DNA of 64,000 nt from Theristus sp. LFF4_11 (lineage: Eukaryota; Nematoda; Chromadorea; Monhysterida; Xyalidae), in contig JASANC010000929.1 of the NCBI GenBank assembly GCA_030248135.1, positions 1-64,000 on the forward strand. The letters are read 5' to 3'. Below, one piece after another: positions 34,232-48,600 of the stretch (position 1 is the stretch's first letter; the number at the start of each line of letters is the position of its first letter). The notes under the pieces are model-generated. The model was not told the origin of the DNA, ran no database searches, and worked only from the letters and a program-made list of their open reading frames with translations. Made by a program: the position numbers and the translations under genes.

Positions 34232-35150
34232 CAGGCCAAACTATTGCAGTTGTCTGGCTGGCTGATTGGCTCATATTTTTGAATCAGGTGAGCTGATTCG
34301 TCGGTGCCATAGGCGGATAAACCAAGTGAGCTGGGTCTGAACAATGTTCGTAGATGTGTGCGGGGAGGGAGTTTGCACTTCTGAGTGTTTGGCCTCCAAT
34401 AATAAGGGCCGAATGTTGCTTGTTGTTGGACGACATATGACCAGCACATACGTCTCCATGCATATTAAGCGCAACGCAGCCAACGCAAAATTTCGTTTCG
34501 GTTCCACCAGTGTAACATGTGTATCTCTCTACCTCTCTTTGTGCCCTGGTTCACGAGGCTGGAAACAAAAACACGGACCGTACCCATATATCGATGTTGG
34601 TTTGGATTTGCTCGTTCATATTTTCCACAAGCCGATGTTGTACATGTATACACGAGTTAGCTCTTGACTTTTTCCATGTGACATCAATATCATGAATATT
34701 TTGTTGCGGTTCGGTTTCGGTATTGGTTGTATTTACTGCTGTTCGATTTGAGTCGCAAGGAAAAAGCTGACGGTTATGAAATATGCGTCTCTTGATAAAG
34801 TATTTGACTTAGCCAAGTCTCTGGACCCACGGACCACAGTGTGCTTTTGACATTGCATTGTACAGTAATTGCAATCACTACTGTGTTGTGTCTCGACGCG
34901 ATTTTAACTTCGCTGCAATACTTTGACTTCGCGACAACGCACAGTTGGGGTTTTCGGCAATTAATTTCGGCAAAACGCTACGGATTCCATTAAAAGTTGC
35001 AGTTTTGACAGACATATGTTTTTAAGAGAAATTGGGTAAAGAGCAGACCAGAGTTGCCAGATATATTTGTGCTATAGCCTTGGACGGTAGCTTGAACGTT
35101 TTCACCGTGCATTATTGTCTGTCTGCTATATCTGTGTGTGTGTTTTGTCT

Positions 35151-35291
35151 ATGGCGGTTTCAATTTCACCCGCGTGTTTTACCTACACCAACCCCAGCCA
35201 GAAAGCACTGGGTTTACTCGACCAGCTCTACTACAAGCACCTGCATGTTGCCATGGCTTTTTTGATCGCCAGCCACTGGTCTCTCGTATGA
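35151..35291 (+). CDS. Small ORF or single exon, unknown (46 aa)
   Basis: Frame from ATG 35151 to TGA 35289-35291, including KALGLLDQLYYKHLHVAMAF. It has an amphipathic/hydrophobic C-terminal half and natural composition. An acceptor-like CAGCCAG inside it could make it a terminal exon. No upstream exon was found and no family is recognised. Confidence 0.2.
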   Translation: MAVSISPACFTYTNPSQKALGLLDQLYYKHLHVAMAFLIASHWSLV

Positions 35292-38200
35292 AATTCTGGA
35301 GTGTACGTGTATTACCGCAGTGGCCACATATAAGAGATCACATGTGCGCCATATCATGCTGGCTGCGCAGTAGAATATCGAAACTCGGCAACCCACAAAT
35401 TGTACGCTCTGTGGTATTTGGTCTCGACACGATTTTGTGGCGCACGTCTTGATACCGAATGGATATGATTTGGACTCTTATTCGTAAAAACGAAAATCGT
35501 TCTTCTCTGTTGAAATATCGTTTTTTTTGAAAGATCAGGGATGTGCATTAAGAACGTTTCTAGACGTAATACAGTAGGTACCGTACTTTTGGAAACGACG
35601 TTTTAACAATGCACAAATTTTCTCAATATGCCTGTTCATTTTGCCATAATGTAAGCGACTCCGGACACGACATATGTATATTGTATCATAATGATTTTAG
35701 GAGCGTTCGGTTCACTCTTCGGTCCACTATACCAGAATCAGAGAGCGCTGACTGTCTGTTACAAAATGTACTTTGCGTTCAGGGCGCCGCGGCTTTCATA
35801 GCGCCCACAGTGCAATAGCTTCTCGGTTGCAATTAGTATGCGCACATAATCATCATTCGAACTGCTCTCTCTTTCTGTCTCGTATATTTGTGCTTCATCA
35901 ACTTTTCGGCAGCTTTTCATCCATCTTTGGTGCTTTTGAAACAAGCCGCTGGTGTATTTTGTTGTTTTTCCATGGCACGGTTCGGCAAAATGGTTGCCGA
36001 TCAATCATGACATTTCGACTGACGTAAATGTTTGCATGAGTGTCACATTGTAGTTCGCGTTCTGACGACTATGTGTAAATTTATTGGCGTTTCTTCGTCA
36101 TTACAATTGAAACAATGTCTGTGTTTCTGTTTTTTTCAATTCACGGTCTTATGTTCTGAGACTGTTTTAAGCGACCACCAACAGAACAGCGTGTGGCAGT
36201 TTTGTTGGTCATCTACAGATTTGAAATACGCTTTTGTTATCAAGTTATCAACGTTTCTTTGTAATTACAAGCTGTAAGTTGCTTTTTCCGTTGTTAGCTG
36301 TTTTGTTGTCATTTGACAGTATGCACAGTAAAAAACGGTGAAACTGTAAAACCTTATCTTTGTTTTAACCCTGTCTCTGTCTGAAAACTATTCAGCGCAT
36401 AACTGTTGAAAGAGTTTTGATATCAAAAGCAATTGTTCGACCCACTTTGTGCTTTTTGGCTCAAAATTCAGGATTTTCATAAAAAATCAGACATTACACA
36501 ATCGCTATTCATTGTGTGTCGACAAAATTGCTGCTCCTGTTGTAAATACTCACAAAATTTTAAATTACATTGTTTGTATTTGGTCAAAAAATTTATCAGG
36601 TGTGCTTTTAACATGTTTATACTGATTAATTTTGATAAAAAGGTAGTTTCTATAACATATGAAAGCGTCCGGATTGTTACATCAAGACTAAAACACGCTC
36701 GTTGTCAGAATAATTATTTTTGGTTTCCCATTTTAGTTTGTTCAACGCAAAATACGCCGTTCAGATGAAACTCGTCAATGATTGGTCAAATGAAAGCAGC
36801 ATTATAAATAGGAGACTCCACGCACGGCCTGCAACTTTTAAAATTTGTGCTTTGAACACAAAGTTTACAGTTTTTTACGTTTGCCTGAACTTTAGACCTG
36901 CATGATCATTCTACCAGTTTTACTGTAATTGTAAACCTGCTGCGTTCATGTGGGCTTACTGTTGTCAGTGCAGCGTCCCTTCGTGTGTCATCAGATCAGC
37001 GCGAAAGCAATCAAAATTTGTGTGTTACACGCGAAAATCTAGTTTTCTCGGCGTGCAAAATTTGGCAGAAAAACTGAAAGATGTTAATTGGTCTGCTGTG
37101 TTACTACTTTATCTATGTTCAAAACATTTTTAAACTTGGTCTTTTTTAATAAAACTGCATTTTTGTGTGTTTGCTGTTTTGTAAGCGTCCACATTGATGT
37201 AGGAACACCATGTCAGTTTCTTATTTCCATAAATACACGGTAGTTTAGCAAATTAAGCCAACGTAAAATTTTATGTCAAACTTTTGAAATTTTAAAAGGT
37301 AAATTAAAAACAATGATAGAAGAGAGGCTTGTTTAAAAAAAATCTAGATGCTGACCGATTCTTCTAACATCTGTCAATCATTACGTTTCATGACCTGGTT
37401 ATCACTGAAGTAAATGGCCATATTGATGTGTTACAACTTTTTTAAAACGCATGAGCACGATCAGGTGATTTTCACCATGTGGTAGCACTCGTGAGTTTCA
37501 TGTTGAATTGTGCGTTTCTCAATCCACACTTGCAGGATTAATAATGTGCAACGAACGTACGTAACAAAGTGAACAATAATAGTTGTTGTTGTTGCCAGTT
37601 TGCCCAACAGCAATAGATTAATCGTCTCGTATATGAGTTGAGTGCGTTTTTGGTGAGCTTAAAAATAAATAAGTATAGGGGTGTTATGTTTGCATTGATG
37701 GATGCTAGAATGATTTGTGTATTTTCAAATTCGAACGTAAATATACTGCTGAACTATCGATGTGTGTGCCTAGTTCTGCTGTTCTTCTAGTGTAGAAACT
37801 GGCAGTTCAGTGGGTAAAGAACTGTGGAAGAATCTTGAGGACAAGCTTTTTTGCTGCAGTCAAATGGATAATTCCTGTGATTCCCCATTCCGCACTAGGG
37901 TGTAATTCATGCATTTTCTTTTGTGGTTTCACATAATGTAAATCGACAATTTGAAATGAAAAAATCAACCTGAAACGTATTTTCCACCTCCGCCAAACTC
38001 GATCACTCTGACGTCCATCCCAGTCACAGATCAATGCCGAGGTGTATGTGCGCGTGTGCATTAGGTCAGTTTGATCGTGCTGCTGCTTTATTGTGCGCAT
38101 AGTGGACGCGCATTTATTGGCCATATTTGCAGCGATTTATTTGTGATTTTCAGTCTATCTCTCTCTTTCTGTCGCAAAATCAAATTGAACGCGTCGACGA

Positions 38201-41200
38201 AAAATTTACCTGCGTGAACTTCCATTATGTTCATTCGTGTTTGTTTTGGTTTCTGTCTATCTACGGCACGTTTTCAACCAAACAACGATTTGCTAGTGTT
38301 CGACACCCCCACCGTTTGTCGTGTTCACTGTCCGATTAAAGATGCCCCATAACCTTACCCTAATATTTTGAAATATTTTCGTTGTTCACTTTTTGCCACA
38401 CTTTTACGGTCATATTGCTTTCTCCGTTGCTTGCATATTGTTCATGTACACTGTACATGTATGAATGTTTGTGTTTTTTCAAAACTTCTGATTTTGTTCT
38501 AATTACATGTTCAGATTTTGGTCTGTTTTCATCCAAGGGAACCTTAAAAACTGTTTATGCGTACGGGAAGTTTGACCAAGTTGTTACGATTCATCTACCC
38601 GGATTTATGATATTTGTTTATTTTCATTAATTTTCTTTTTTTACTTTCTCATGGTTTTATTAAAGAATTTATCTTGTCACCTGTAGTGGCGCAAAATTGG
38701 TTTTTGTGATTTATACAGCAACGCAGAAAAGTATGTGAGCATGAGTGGGGTTTTGGGCTATCGGTTGAAAATTCGTATCAAGCTCACTGAATTGATGTTT
38801 AATACCCTACTCATACGGCCCGATGATCTTGTGGGTTATTGTCGTTGTTCAAAAGACACCATTGTTGAGTTATTGAATCGCATGTGACGCTTTTCTACCA
38901 GACCATCAGCGGTCGTTATTCTCGTTTCTGTTTTTTTTTATTCAAACTTTTTCTGAGCGAACGACGCGCGTCTTTCTTGTTGTGAAATGCTGTAAAAATG
39001 CGCTTCAATATCGATCCATTATTGAAATTCCCAGCAAAGCTCCGACAACAACGAAACAAGTTTCAAGTGATTGTTGCAAAAAAGTGCGCGCACACGCGAC
39101 GCCGCGGCCGACTGGTGTGTCGTGCACGGACTCGCTGTATGTTTCTGTGCTGCGTTTGCACTCTCACTGTTGCACGCGTTCGTGTTGACGTCGTGCCCGA
39201 CGCATTATTGTGAAAAAACTAGTTTTCCATTGTGACAGAAAAACAACACTGTGGCAAATAGTTAATTTTGACAAATAATAATATGAAAGGCAAAATAGTG
39301 CGCACACAGCATCAACGTGTATCGTTGGCGACAATTGTGAAACAACAACAACAATCCGGCTGGCGTGATGGTGTAAATTTATTGATGAGTGCTGATTTGT
39401 GGCTCGCTGCAACTAGGCTGTCTATTTTTTGTACCAATAATGACAGCATAGACGAACAGTATGATGCTGTCACTCAGGCATGGATGGAACGCTAAGCGGC
39501 CGAAGCAAAAATATGTATGTCGTCGTCGGCTTGCGTACGTTTTTTAAACGTTTTCAAACAACTGAGTCGCACACACACGCGCGCGTTTGTTGTCCTGTGC
39601 TAACGTAGACATGTCGGGCTTGTATGTATGACTGGACTGGTTGGTCGGTTGGGTGATGGTTGATTTTCTAGCTATAGGTGTGTTTGCGCTGTTGCTTTGT
39701 AATGTACTGGTTCTCAGATTTCCCTGGCAAACTGTGGCGTTTTGACATTATTTTCGAAGTAGATAATTCTGTGGGCAAACGAAACGAGTATTTCAATCGG
39801 TTTAGATCACTAGACAGACGAAACGAGCATTTCAATCGGTTTAGATCAACCGAATAGTTAAATGTGTAAAGTTGTCTTGAAAATTTGAAATAAATTAAAA
39901 ATTTGAAATAATAATAATAATCTAAATTTGAATTCAACGCTTTGATTAGTTACCTCAAAAATAATCTAAATATGTAAGATAGATTTCAATTTCCAAAGTC
40001 AGCACCTAGCTGCACACTTCTGTGCAACCAGCGGCAGAGCAAACACAACCAGTCATGTGTGTGTATGTGTTCACTGTGAATGTACGTACAGCACACAGGT
40101 AAACGCAGCCAAAGGTGCACCACTACTATTCAATGCGGCATGTTGAATGTTCAACAGAGTATATTGAAAATGATAAGTTGTGTGTGTGTGTGGGTCTGTT
40201 TTTGTTGGTGTTGTACAGTCAAATAGCAATGAGACCGACCCAATGGGCTACGGCGTGTATCGTGTCGGGTCTTGACACGATGTTATTCTGAAACATTCCT
40301 CTTTGTCAAGACATTGAGAAAAGTAGAACAAAATTTCATTAATATTTGAATGGGTTGGTTTGAAAGTTTTCAATCAATCTACCAATTGAAAGCGATGAGA
40401 CACTTGAATCGTGTGCCAAGTCCGGACACAGTATAAACCGTTCTTCGTGGTGTCAAAGTTTCGACAGTTTTAGGTCGTAAAGCAATCGCATCGCAATAAC
40501 CGGCCCCGGTGTTTCTGGACACTCCGGTTGATAGGCGAAAAAATTTCTCTTTCTTCATCTAGCATTACTTTTGTTGTTGCTGTCTAGATCGGTTGGTTGT
40601 GCAACGGGCACACACTTTTTGGTGACTGTAATGCACACAGATCAAAGAAACGTGTTTTTGTATGCACAAATTATTTTACATTTTTATCATATTTACATTT
40701 GGTCGGACACCACTCACGTGTGCACACCACACAAAACACCACGATGTAAACTGTATGTGTTTTGCTTTTGGCGCGTCATTTATATTTTCTCGTGTCATTT
40801 TTGTTCACTTTCACATTCAAAAACGTTTCAAAAATAAACATATTGCACAAACAATAATGCATCATGCTACATCTGTGTCTGTCATAGGGAAATCTTTGTA
40901 CCTTTCGCGGGATCTCTGGGTGTTTGTCACCATTTCAGCATTTTATGTCTTCAATCCCTTTCATTGTACTTGAGTAGTCAAGTAACGGAAACTGTGCTGG
41001 GTATCTTCAGTCAAGTAACAAAAAACAAATTTTTTGTATGAACTTCAAGCAAAGTCTGTCTTGTTCTCTTCTGTTTCGTTTTCTAATTATGTGTCATTAG
41101 CAACTTTAGTTCAGAAAACAAGTGATAAAAAACGTGATACATAGTTGTTCAAAAACATATCAATTTCACTAGCTGAAAACACACCGAAGCAGTGTTTGTT

Positions 41201-42602
41201 GCCTTTAGTTCTGTTGCCTACTACCGTGCCGAATTTGAATAATGTCTTTCGTTCAATTCAAAAACTCCAGTGTGTTGTCTAGCCCCTTCTGTTCATGTTT
41301 TTAAAACTTTCAACTATGGCAGTTTAGTCACGATTTTTGTCCAATGTTCACAAAAACATGTTGTGTGTCTACTGTGTATGCACTTTGAAATTCAAAATGA
41401 AAACCACACCGAAAATATGGTTATAATATCGTATCGTTTTCGGCAACGTTTGTTATTTCGATCTACAACGCGGTTTGCGTTTTTATTCTTCTCTGCAACC
41501 AGCCCTGCAGCCTTGCCTTTCATGTTCGTGTGTTTGTGTGTGAACGCCGCTGCTGATGGCTGAATACAAACTCTGTAATCTTTATTTCTCTGCTGACTAT
41601 GCGACAGTGAAAAACTCTGACAGAACGTTTTTCACGTTTTATTCTCGGACATTTCGCTGTAGAAAAATTCCGTCGTTTTCCACGCTGTTATTGTGTACAG
41701 AAGAAACCACTGTGCTTTATTATGCCTGCGATATTGCAGTTTTCGGACCGAAATTTGTGTGTACAAAGTGTAAAAAATTTCACTGTTCTGCACCAGCATC
41801 ATACCACCGTCGCTGCATAATGTTTGCAAAAAACAGATTTTTTCGCGCGGTTTTGGAACGAATTCAAAAAATAAACGGGTCGTATTATTTAAATGTTGTC
41901 ACTGAATTCATGTAGTGTCTTAGTCTTGTTCAAAACAAACCAGAAACAATGTGCTTGTAATACATAACTGTGTTCATTGTCAAGCAAACCTTGAAAATTT
42001 AAAGCCTAAAACTTTCTGGAATTTCAGGGTTTCTTTGTGACACACGAGTCACACGCACACCGTAGCGCTTGATTTAGTGCTGTCGGGCTTCGAGAACGCT
42101 AAATTGCGCAACACCGATGACATCAATGTAGCAAAGGGGCGCAACTGAACTGCAAAAGCTGCCCCGGGCTCTTTGCGCTGCGCTTTTTTGCCCCGCTTTC
42201 CAGTATTCTGTACACTACACCAGAAAATAATATCGTCTTCTGCTTACAGTCGATTTAAAATCGATTTGCCGCTTCCGAAAAACCATAGAGACAGAAATCA
42301 CCATTTCCTTTGCTCTCTCGATCGCTTTTGCGCCGCCTGCTTCCATCTGATCTGCTTTATTCGTCTTGTGAAAAAATATCGCATTGAGACCACACAGCCG
42401 CGACTGCGGACCACAGGAACTGCGTTGACGAAGCAAAACTTCAATCAAAATTTTGAGCAGAAATAATAATCATAGCCGGTGCTTAACCTCGATTGAAATC
42501 GCCGATCCACTAAATTTCGGAAAATTAATTTTTGGGAATCCTGCATCCCTCCTACATTACCAGAAACGCTCGTTAAAACCAGAAAACATCAACCCTGCCT
42601 GA
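35292..42602. other. Gene-poor region upstream of muscleblind
   Basis: Mostly AT-rich, without supported exons. Small ORFs near 38998-39495 and 41556-41915 are unsupported. A short tandem duplication lies at 39776-39850. Non-coding 5' exons and promoters of muscleblind are expected somewhere here; an acceptor-like CATTACCAG ends at 42561, 41 bp before the start codon. Confidence 0.4.
39776..39850. repeat. Short tandem duplication (~38 bp, two copies)
   Basis: ACGAAACGAG(T/C)ATTTCAATCGG followed by TTTAGATCA occurs twice in direct tandem, with two or three differences. Confidence 0.9.
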
Positions 42603-45600
42603 ATGTTTATGGACGAAAATCACAATCACCAATTCACTGCTAGTACTGCTGCTAGCGTCGCCGTCAATACCGCCGCCGCCAACAACAACAACAACAACAA
42701 CAACAACAACCATTTGGGCAGCACTCTGTCCTCTGCGGTCTATAGTAACATTATGAATGTTAAGGATTCACGATGGCTTCAACTCGAGGTTTGTCGTGAG
42801 TTCCAACGCGGCCAGTGCTCGCGCACCGAAAACGAATGCAAGTTCGCACACCCGCCTCCGCATGTCGACGTGCAGAACGGACGTGTTACCGCCTGCTACG
42901 ATAGTATCAAGGTAGGTATGATTTTGTTTTGATTAAGTTTGCGTTGAACCTTAACAGTGGTTTTCAGTAGTAGTAGTATAATTTTTATGTAACGTCTTAA
43001 GCGTAATTCCCATGATCTAGCGACTTGTCGCCGTGGCAAAACCGCGAAAATAATTGCACGTTTGCATGTCGTAAACTTGCAGCGAGATTTTACTACCAGT
43101 GTTAAAATGCATAGGTGCATTTGCTTTTTTAAACGCCATCAATTTTGTCGCGGCGACAACATGAATGGGCCTTTAATAAATTATTCGGAGAAACCTGATG
43201 CGGATTAGTTTTTTTGATGTTGCTGTTCCGTTTTAGGCCTTCTTTATGTTTGTTGTTGGTTCAGTTCAGTTTTAGGGGAGTAGGTTTGTTGGTTGTGTAG
43301 TTGTAGAATTTTTGATGTTTGCTGTAGGGCTGAGTACGTGCGAATCGTGTGAACGGTAATAAAACAGCTGAACAAAAGCTCACAACGGTAATTTACAGTA
43401 ATTGCACCTAACAAAAGAAGTTATCTGTGTGCACGTCTGTATTCAGTGTTCTATTCGTGTTTATAAATGAACTGTACCTGGAGACCTAGACTGTGTGACA
43501 ACTAATTATTGTCAATTTCTTTTAAGTGCAAACGTGAAATGTGTTGCGAATCTCTTTGAAGCACAAAATTCTCTGAATGAAAGTTCTTCGATGCATCTGT
43601 GTGTTACGTTCATCTCTGTGCATTTGTTCGTCACGAAGAGAGATTTTTTCTTTCGATTTATTTTACTGCCGTGTCACACAATAAATATAAAAATTCGCGA
43701 ATGATGCGATTTTCGTTCTAAATGATGCACACGCATTGTGTCGGCTTGAAAAATTACGCAAATTGAAATTGTAAAAAATTGAAAATAGTTGTTGTGATGA
43801 TGGCAATTTATTTGATCAGTGAACAACTTCTTTTTTGAATCAGAAACATGCACACCGTACATGTTATTTTTTCAGAAAAAAAGTTGAGTGTAGTTGAGTT
43901 GACAACATTATTTAAAACACATTACATTTGTGTAATTTATTCAGATTCAAAAGCACTCTTTTTTAGATTCTACGCAAACTACATCTGCCACAATAACAAT
44001 TTTGTGATCAAAACTGCTTGAACGCATGCACTTTCGTCACGTGAACACGCCACACTACTGCAATCATCTAAAATGTTCTGCCCTCTGATGTTTTGGTTTC
44101 GTTGACATACTTTTCGGCAATGATTTTGATATCAATACGCAAATTCACCCATCGGTCGCTAATTTTGAGTGAAAACGCCAACCATTTGCATGCCGTCGCT
44201 TGTTAAAAAACATCGGCCGCTAAACTTTTCAAAAGAGTGCAGTATGCATGTGTTTGGTTGAATTATTGTGAACTTGCCATTTCATTCACATACAAAGTTA
44301 ATGGGCATGTCACGTGTCGCAATATCCGGTGGGGTTTGGTCTTTTATCTGTTTAAATTGCACTCTGGCATTTTTAAATCAACTTTTTTTTGTTTTGTCGC
44401 AGTGAAACGGTTGGTGTATCTGCATTTGTTGATGATTTGTTTTTGATTCCTTGTGGTGAAAATGTGTTTAAAACATATGAGTTAGTGGTAATGGTGATTT
44501 GTAATACTGTCTTAAGGGATTTTTGGGTGCATGTGGAGCAGCATGTACATACATTGAAATGAAAAATCAGATGAAAAATCAGCGATGATGACTTTATAGC
44601 AACAGCAACACTAGTGACAGAAACATGATCACGAAAGAGCTACGTAACAACAAAACACCCACAACAACATCAAACAACTATAATTTATGATTCCTTTCCA
44701 GGGCCGCTGTACACGCGAGAATCCGAAATGCAAGTACCTGCATCCGCCGCAACATTTGAAGGATCAGCTGCTGATCAACGGCCGCAACAATTTGGCGCTC
44801 AAGAACCTGATCATGCAACAGTTAACGAATCCGACCGCTGCGGCTGGTGGCGCGCCAGTGATCGGGCCGCTCGGTGCAGCCGGCCCGGCTGGCCTCCAAC
44901 AGCCGGTGACAGCCGCACTCCAACAACAGCAACAACAACAACAACAGCAACAACAACAACAATTGCTCGCCACGCAAAACGGTCTGCATACGATGCTCGC
45001 TGTGAATCCGAATGTGGCTGCCGCTTTCGCCAATGCTATGGTTGGTTCGGTTCGGTTGCGCTTTGGTGCACTGCCACATCCCGGCTCATCTCTCCCACCG
45101 CACTCGATCTAACCGGTCGCACTGGCGTGTGCAACTGTGCAGCCAGTGATTGGCTGTGTTCAATGTGGTTTCTTCCGCCAACTCAACCAAACCAATCGGC
45201 GTGACAGCCCGGAATTCAGCAACAAAGCGGCCACAGAGCGTTGTAATAAGCGGATGAACTGGGTACTGTACCACACCGTCACAAGGGAGTGCTGCGTTCC
45301 GCTTTCTGCTTGAATTTGGTGTTTTTACTCGCTGCTAGCCAACGTTCAGCCACAATCCAACGCTGTTATTACTTTTTTGTTGGAGTTTTTTACAGTTTTT
45401 TTGAGAAAAAATGTTACATATTTTATTTTCTGCATTTCTCGTGCGAACTTCACCGGGCGGGAGCAACCAACCGCTTTTTTGGCATTTAGCGCGTGGCTTA
45501 CGATATACGCGCATAAAGCGAGAACGCACAGAACAGTGTAGTTGCGAGAGCTACAATTTGTACATAAATGCTTGCGGCTATAAAGCTACTTGTATCCTGT

Positions 45601-48600
45601 GGGCGCTCTGCGTTTGTTCGCATTAGGAGGCGTACAGTCGATGGTCAAAACTCTGCCCCCATAAAGTACGAATTTCTACAGCATTTTGTCTGCCAAGTGC
45701 CAACAAAACTTTCGTGATCTTCCGGTAAATCAAAAAAACAAAGAATGTATGAAAACTGCGTTTTTGGCTACTGGGTACGTTACATGTTTGTGAAAAGACT
45801 CAATACGATAAAAAACAGTACGCTATGTATTTTCTGTGGCCACAGAGTTTTGATAGTCAAATTTGCCATGCGTGAAAATTTGATGCTGCTCACGCGTCTG
45901 TGGTGGATCTATCGGCCCTTGCAGTGCGCTTTTTCTTGTTGTAGTTTTTTTTAGTTTAAATTTTTTTATTTCAGCATTTTGCAACGATATTTGATATGTA
46001 GAACATTTTATTTGTTCTCCACTTTCAGCCTGGTGGTGCTTTGGGGATGTCGTTGCAGAACTCGATGTCGTACCCGTATTACGCGGCGATGAACGCTGCC
46101 GCGCAGCAGAACGTCGCATACGCTGGTCTGTTGCCGGCCTTGTCCACTAGTCCTGACGCGAACGCATTGAACAACGTTTGTACTTTCTCGTTTGCTTTTT
46201 TGTGGGAAAGTATCAGAAATGAGTTTTTGAATAGCGTCTACGGATGGCTAAAGAAGCAATTTTTAATGTCAGGTTGGTTTGGTCAATGCGGCTGCGCAAC
46301 CGACTGGTCAGCCGCCGTCACCGGCGACACTGGCGGCCGTCCAAAAATCGCGATCCGATCGTGTTGAAGTAAGTTTGAAATTAATGAATGCGCTTTTCGG
46401 AGTTTTGCTACGACTGTCTGTTTAGTCATGCAATATACATGCGTGTCTCTTACTTTTGATTCCGACCACTGTTGCTTTTATGTACACATGCAGTATCTTG
46501 ATATTCTGATTAAAATGTACTCCTCTTTTTTGAACTTTAAAAAAATTCTTAAAACCAAAAAATACGTTTTCAAAAGGTTACTACTGCAGAAACTATTATA
46601 CATCCATAGGGGTATCAGGTATCCATCCATTCATCTTTGTTTTCGTTCCAGCTTTCTGTCAGGTTTCAGTTCTACGTTTGATCACAAAAAACGACGCTGA
46701 TGTTATAAAAGGGAATGCGCCACACTATACATGTATTGAGTGACTGTTTTTTGATTTCGTGAAAAAAACAAGAGGCTTTATCTGTCACAGCAACTCTAAT
46801 TTAGCAGCAAACAAGCAACCAAACGCTGCTGCTTTTTAAACTCGTGTTGCGCTTTTTTCGAATGCGACCCTGCTTCTCGATGTCGCGACGCTCGCTCTCG
46901 CTTCTGGCAGGCTTTTCCGCTGTTAGCTTTTGAATCAAGCTTTTCTGTAGCTTCACATCAAAAATTCTAGAATCTCTTTTGCCAAGATTCTCTCGAATGT
47001 TCGTTACCGCACCGCGTGTGAACTTCTTCGTTTATGCCAAGCTTCATCACTGCTTGTAATATTGCAAAAGAGTGACATTTTGGAAGCTTGCAAATCACAT
47101 TGCTACATACAATGTACACCGCTTTTTTGGCAGTACACGCAGAAATTCACGTCACAAACTGCTGATCGCACTGATCTCTTCTATGACACAAAAAATATTA
47201 ATGACGAACTGAATAAAATCCTCTTCCATTCACTGCACCCCATTTGCTAAAAATCCACCAATAAATTCAGTACTCAAACGGTTACACAGCACCTTTGAAA
47301 AAGTTTCCTCACTCTGTTATGACATTCTAAATCGGTATAATGAAAAAACAATTTGTGACCCAACAAATCATGGAACAACACGTTCTCATCTGCAACTTGA
47401 TGACCAGCTGCATTATGTTGACCGTCACTTAGCTCGATGCAGCAACTCGCCTTTTACTTTTTTGAATTTTTTGAGCACATATTGAATTTGCACAACTGTG
47501 TATAAATGCACCGTGTGTCGTTGTTCCGATATTGCGACTACCTCTGCCAAAATCAGGTGTGTCGTGAGTTTTTGCGCGGCAGTTGCGCGCGTGCCGAGGC
47601 GGACTGCAAGTTCGCGCATCCGCCGGTCGAGTGCGAACGTGCGGCCGACGGCACGGTGACCGTGTGCATGGACTTTGTGCGTCGTGGCAGCGTCGACGGG
47701 CGTGGCCACTGTTCGCACCAGCCGTGCAAGTACTTTCATCCGCCCGCGCACCTGCTGACGCAGATCCGTCAGCGACTACAGCAACAGATGAACAATAACG
47801 GCAACACCATGCAACCGCAGCAGCAGCAACAGCTGTCAGCAGCGCTGTTTGCAGCCGCCGCTGTTGCTTCACAGCAGCACGCATCGACGACTGTCTTGGA
47901 GGACTTCAACGGCAACAACAACAACAACAACACTTCAAACTCGTCAGCGATGCAAATGCAACCGCTCACGGTATACTTGCTTGTCACGCGTTTCATTTGT
48001 GTATCAATGTACATACTGTAGTTCGCTTGGTTTTCATGTGAACTTCGTTGAAAAAAACTATATTCATACTTGTCAAACAGTTATATATTCATACATAGTT
48101 TTCAAAAGAGGTGCCAAAATATGTGCTGCATGCTTTTTTGTTCTTCATCAAACTGCTGCTTCGTTTTTACGTGACGGCTTTTGGAGGCATGTTTGCTTTG
48201 CTTTCTTCTTGACGGCACTGGTTTACTGGGTAACATTCGGCTTCACTAATTTGCAGTTTGGAAATCAAAACCGTCTATCGCCGGTGTTTTCAGTTCTTCG
48301 TTGAATCCATTTTGCCAGTCATTACTGCATGTATGCATGCGATTTTCAATGGCAGCTATTAAGTGCGCTTTACCGCACGGAAATTCAGGCCATTTTCGTT
48401 TCCGAGTTTTCTCGAATGGTTCTAGCTGGGTTGATTAGCCGTTGTTATCCAGCTTGTGAGCACTGAGCAATCGCTTTTTTCTAAGTTTCACAACTATAAC
48501 ACGTTTAAAAAAGTCCCTCGATTCTTGGTCTTCGGTTCTTTTTCAACGCTTTTTAATCATATTGCTCTTCATTCTATGTGCTATAGCGAGACATTATTTT

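Noticed and set aside
37796..37870. tRNA gene candidate (GGCAGTTCAGTGGGTAAAG)
   Set aside because: Has an A-box-like segment but no B box at the right distance and no cloverleaf pairing.
41556..41915. 119-aa plus-strand ORF with CTKCKKFHC
   Set aside because: A possible zinc-knuckle-like motif, but it is isolated, AT-rich and without splice context. Left out for lack of support.
45289..46119. Small ORFs inside muscleblind intron 2
   Set aside because: AT-rich chance frames between well-defined donor and acceptor sites.
47429..47884. Long minus-strand ORFs opposite the ZF3-4 exon
   Set aside because: Antisense shadows of the GC-rich muscleblind coding exon; Arg/Ala-rich with no domain.
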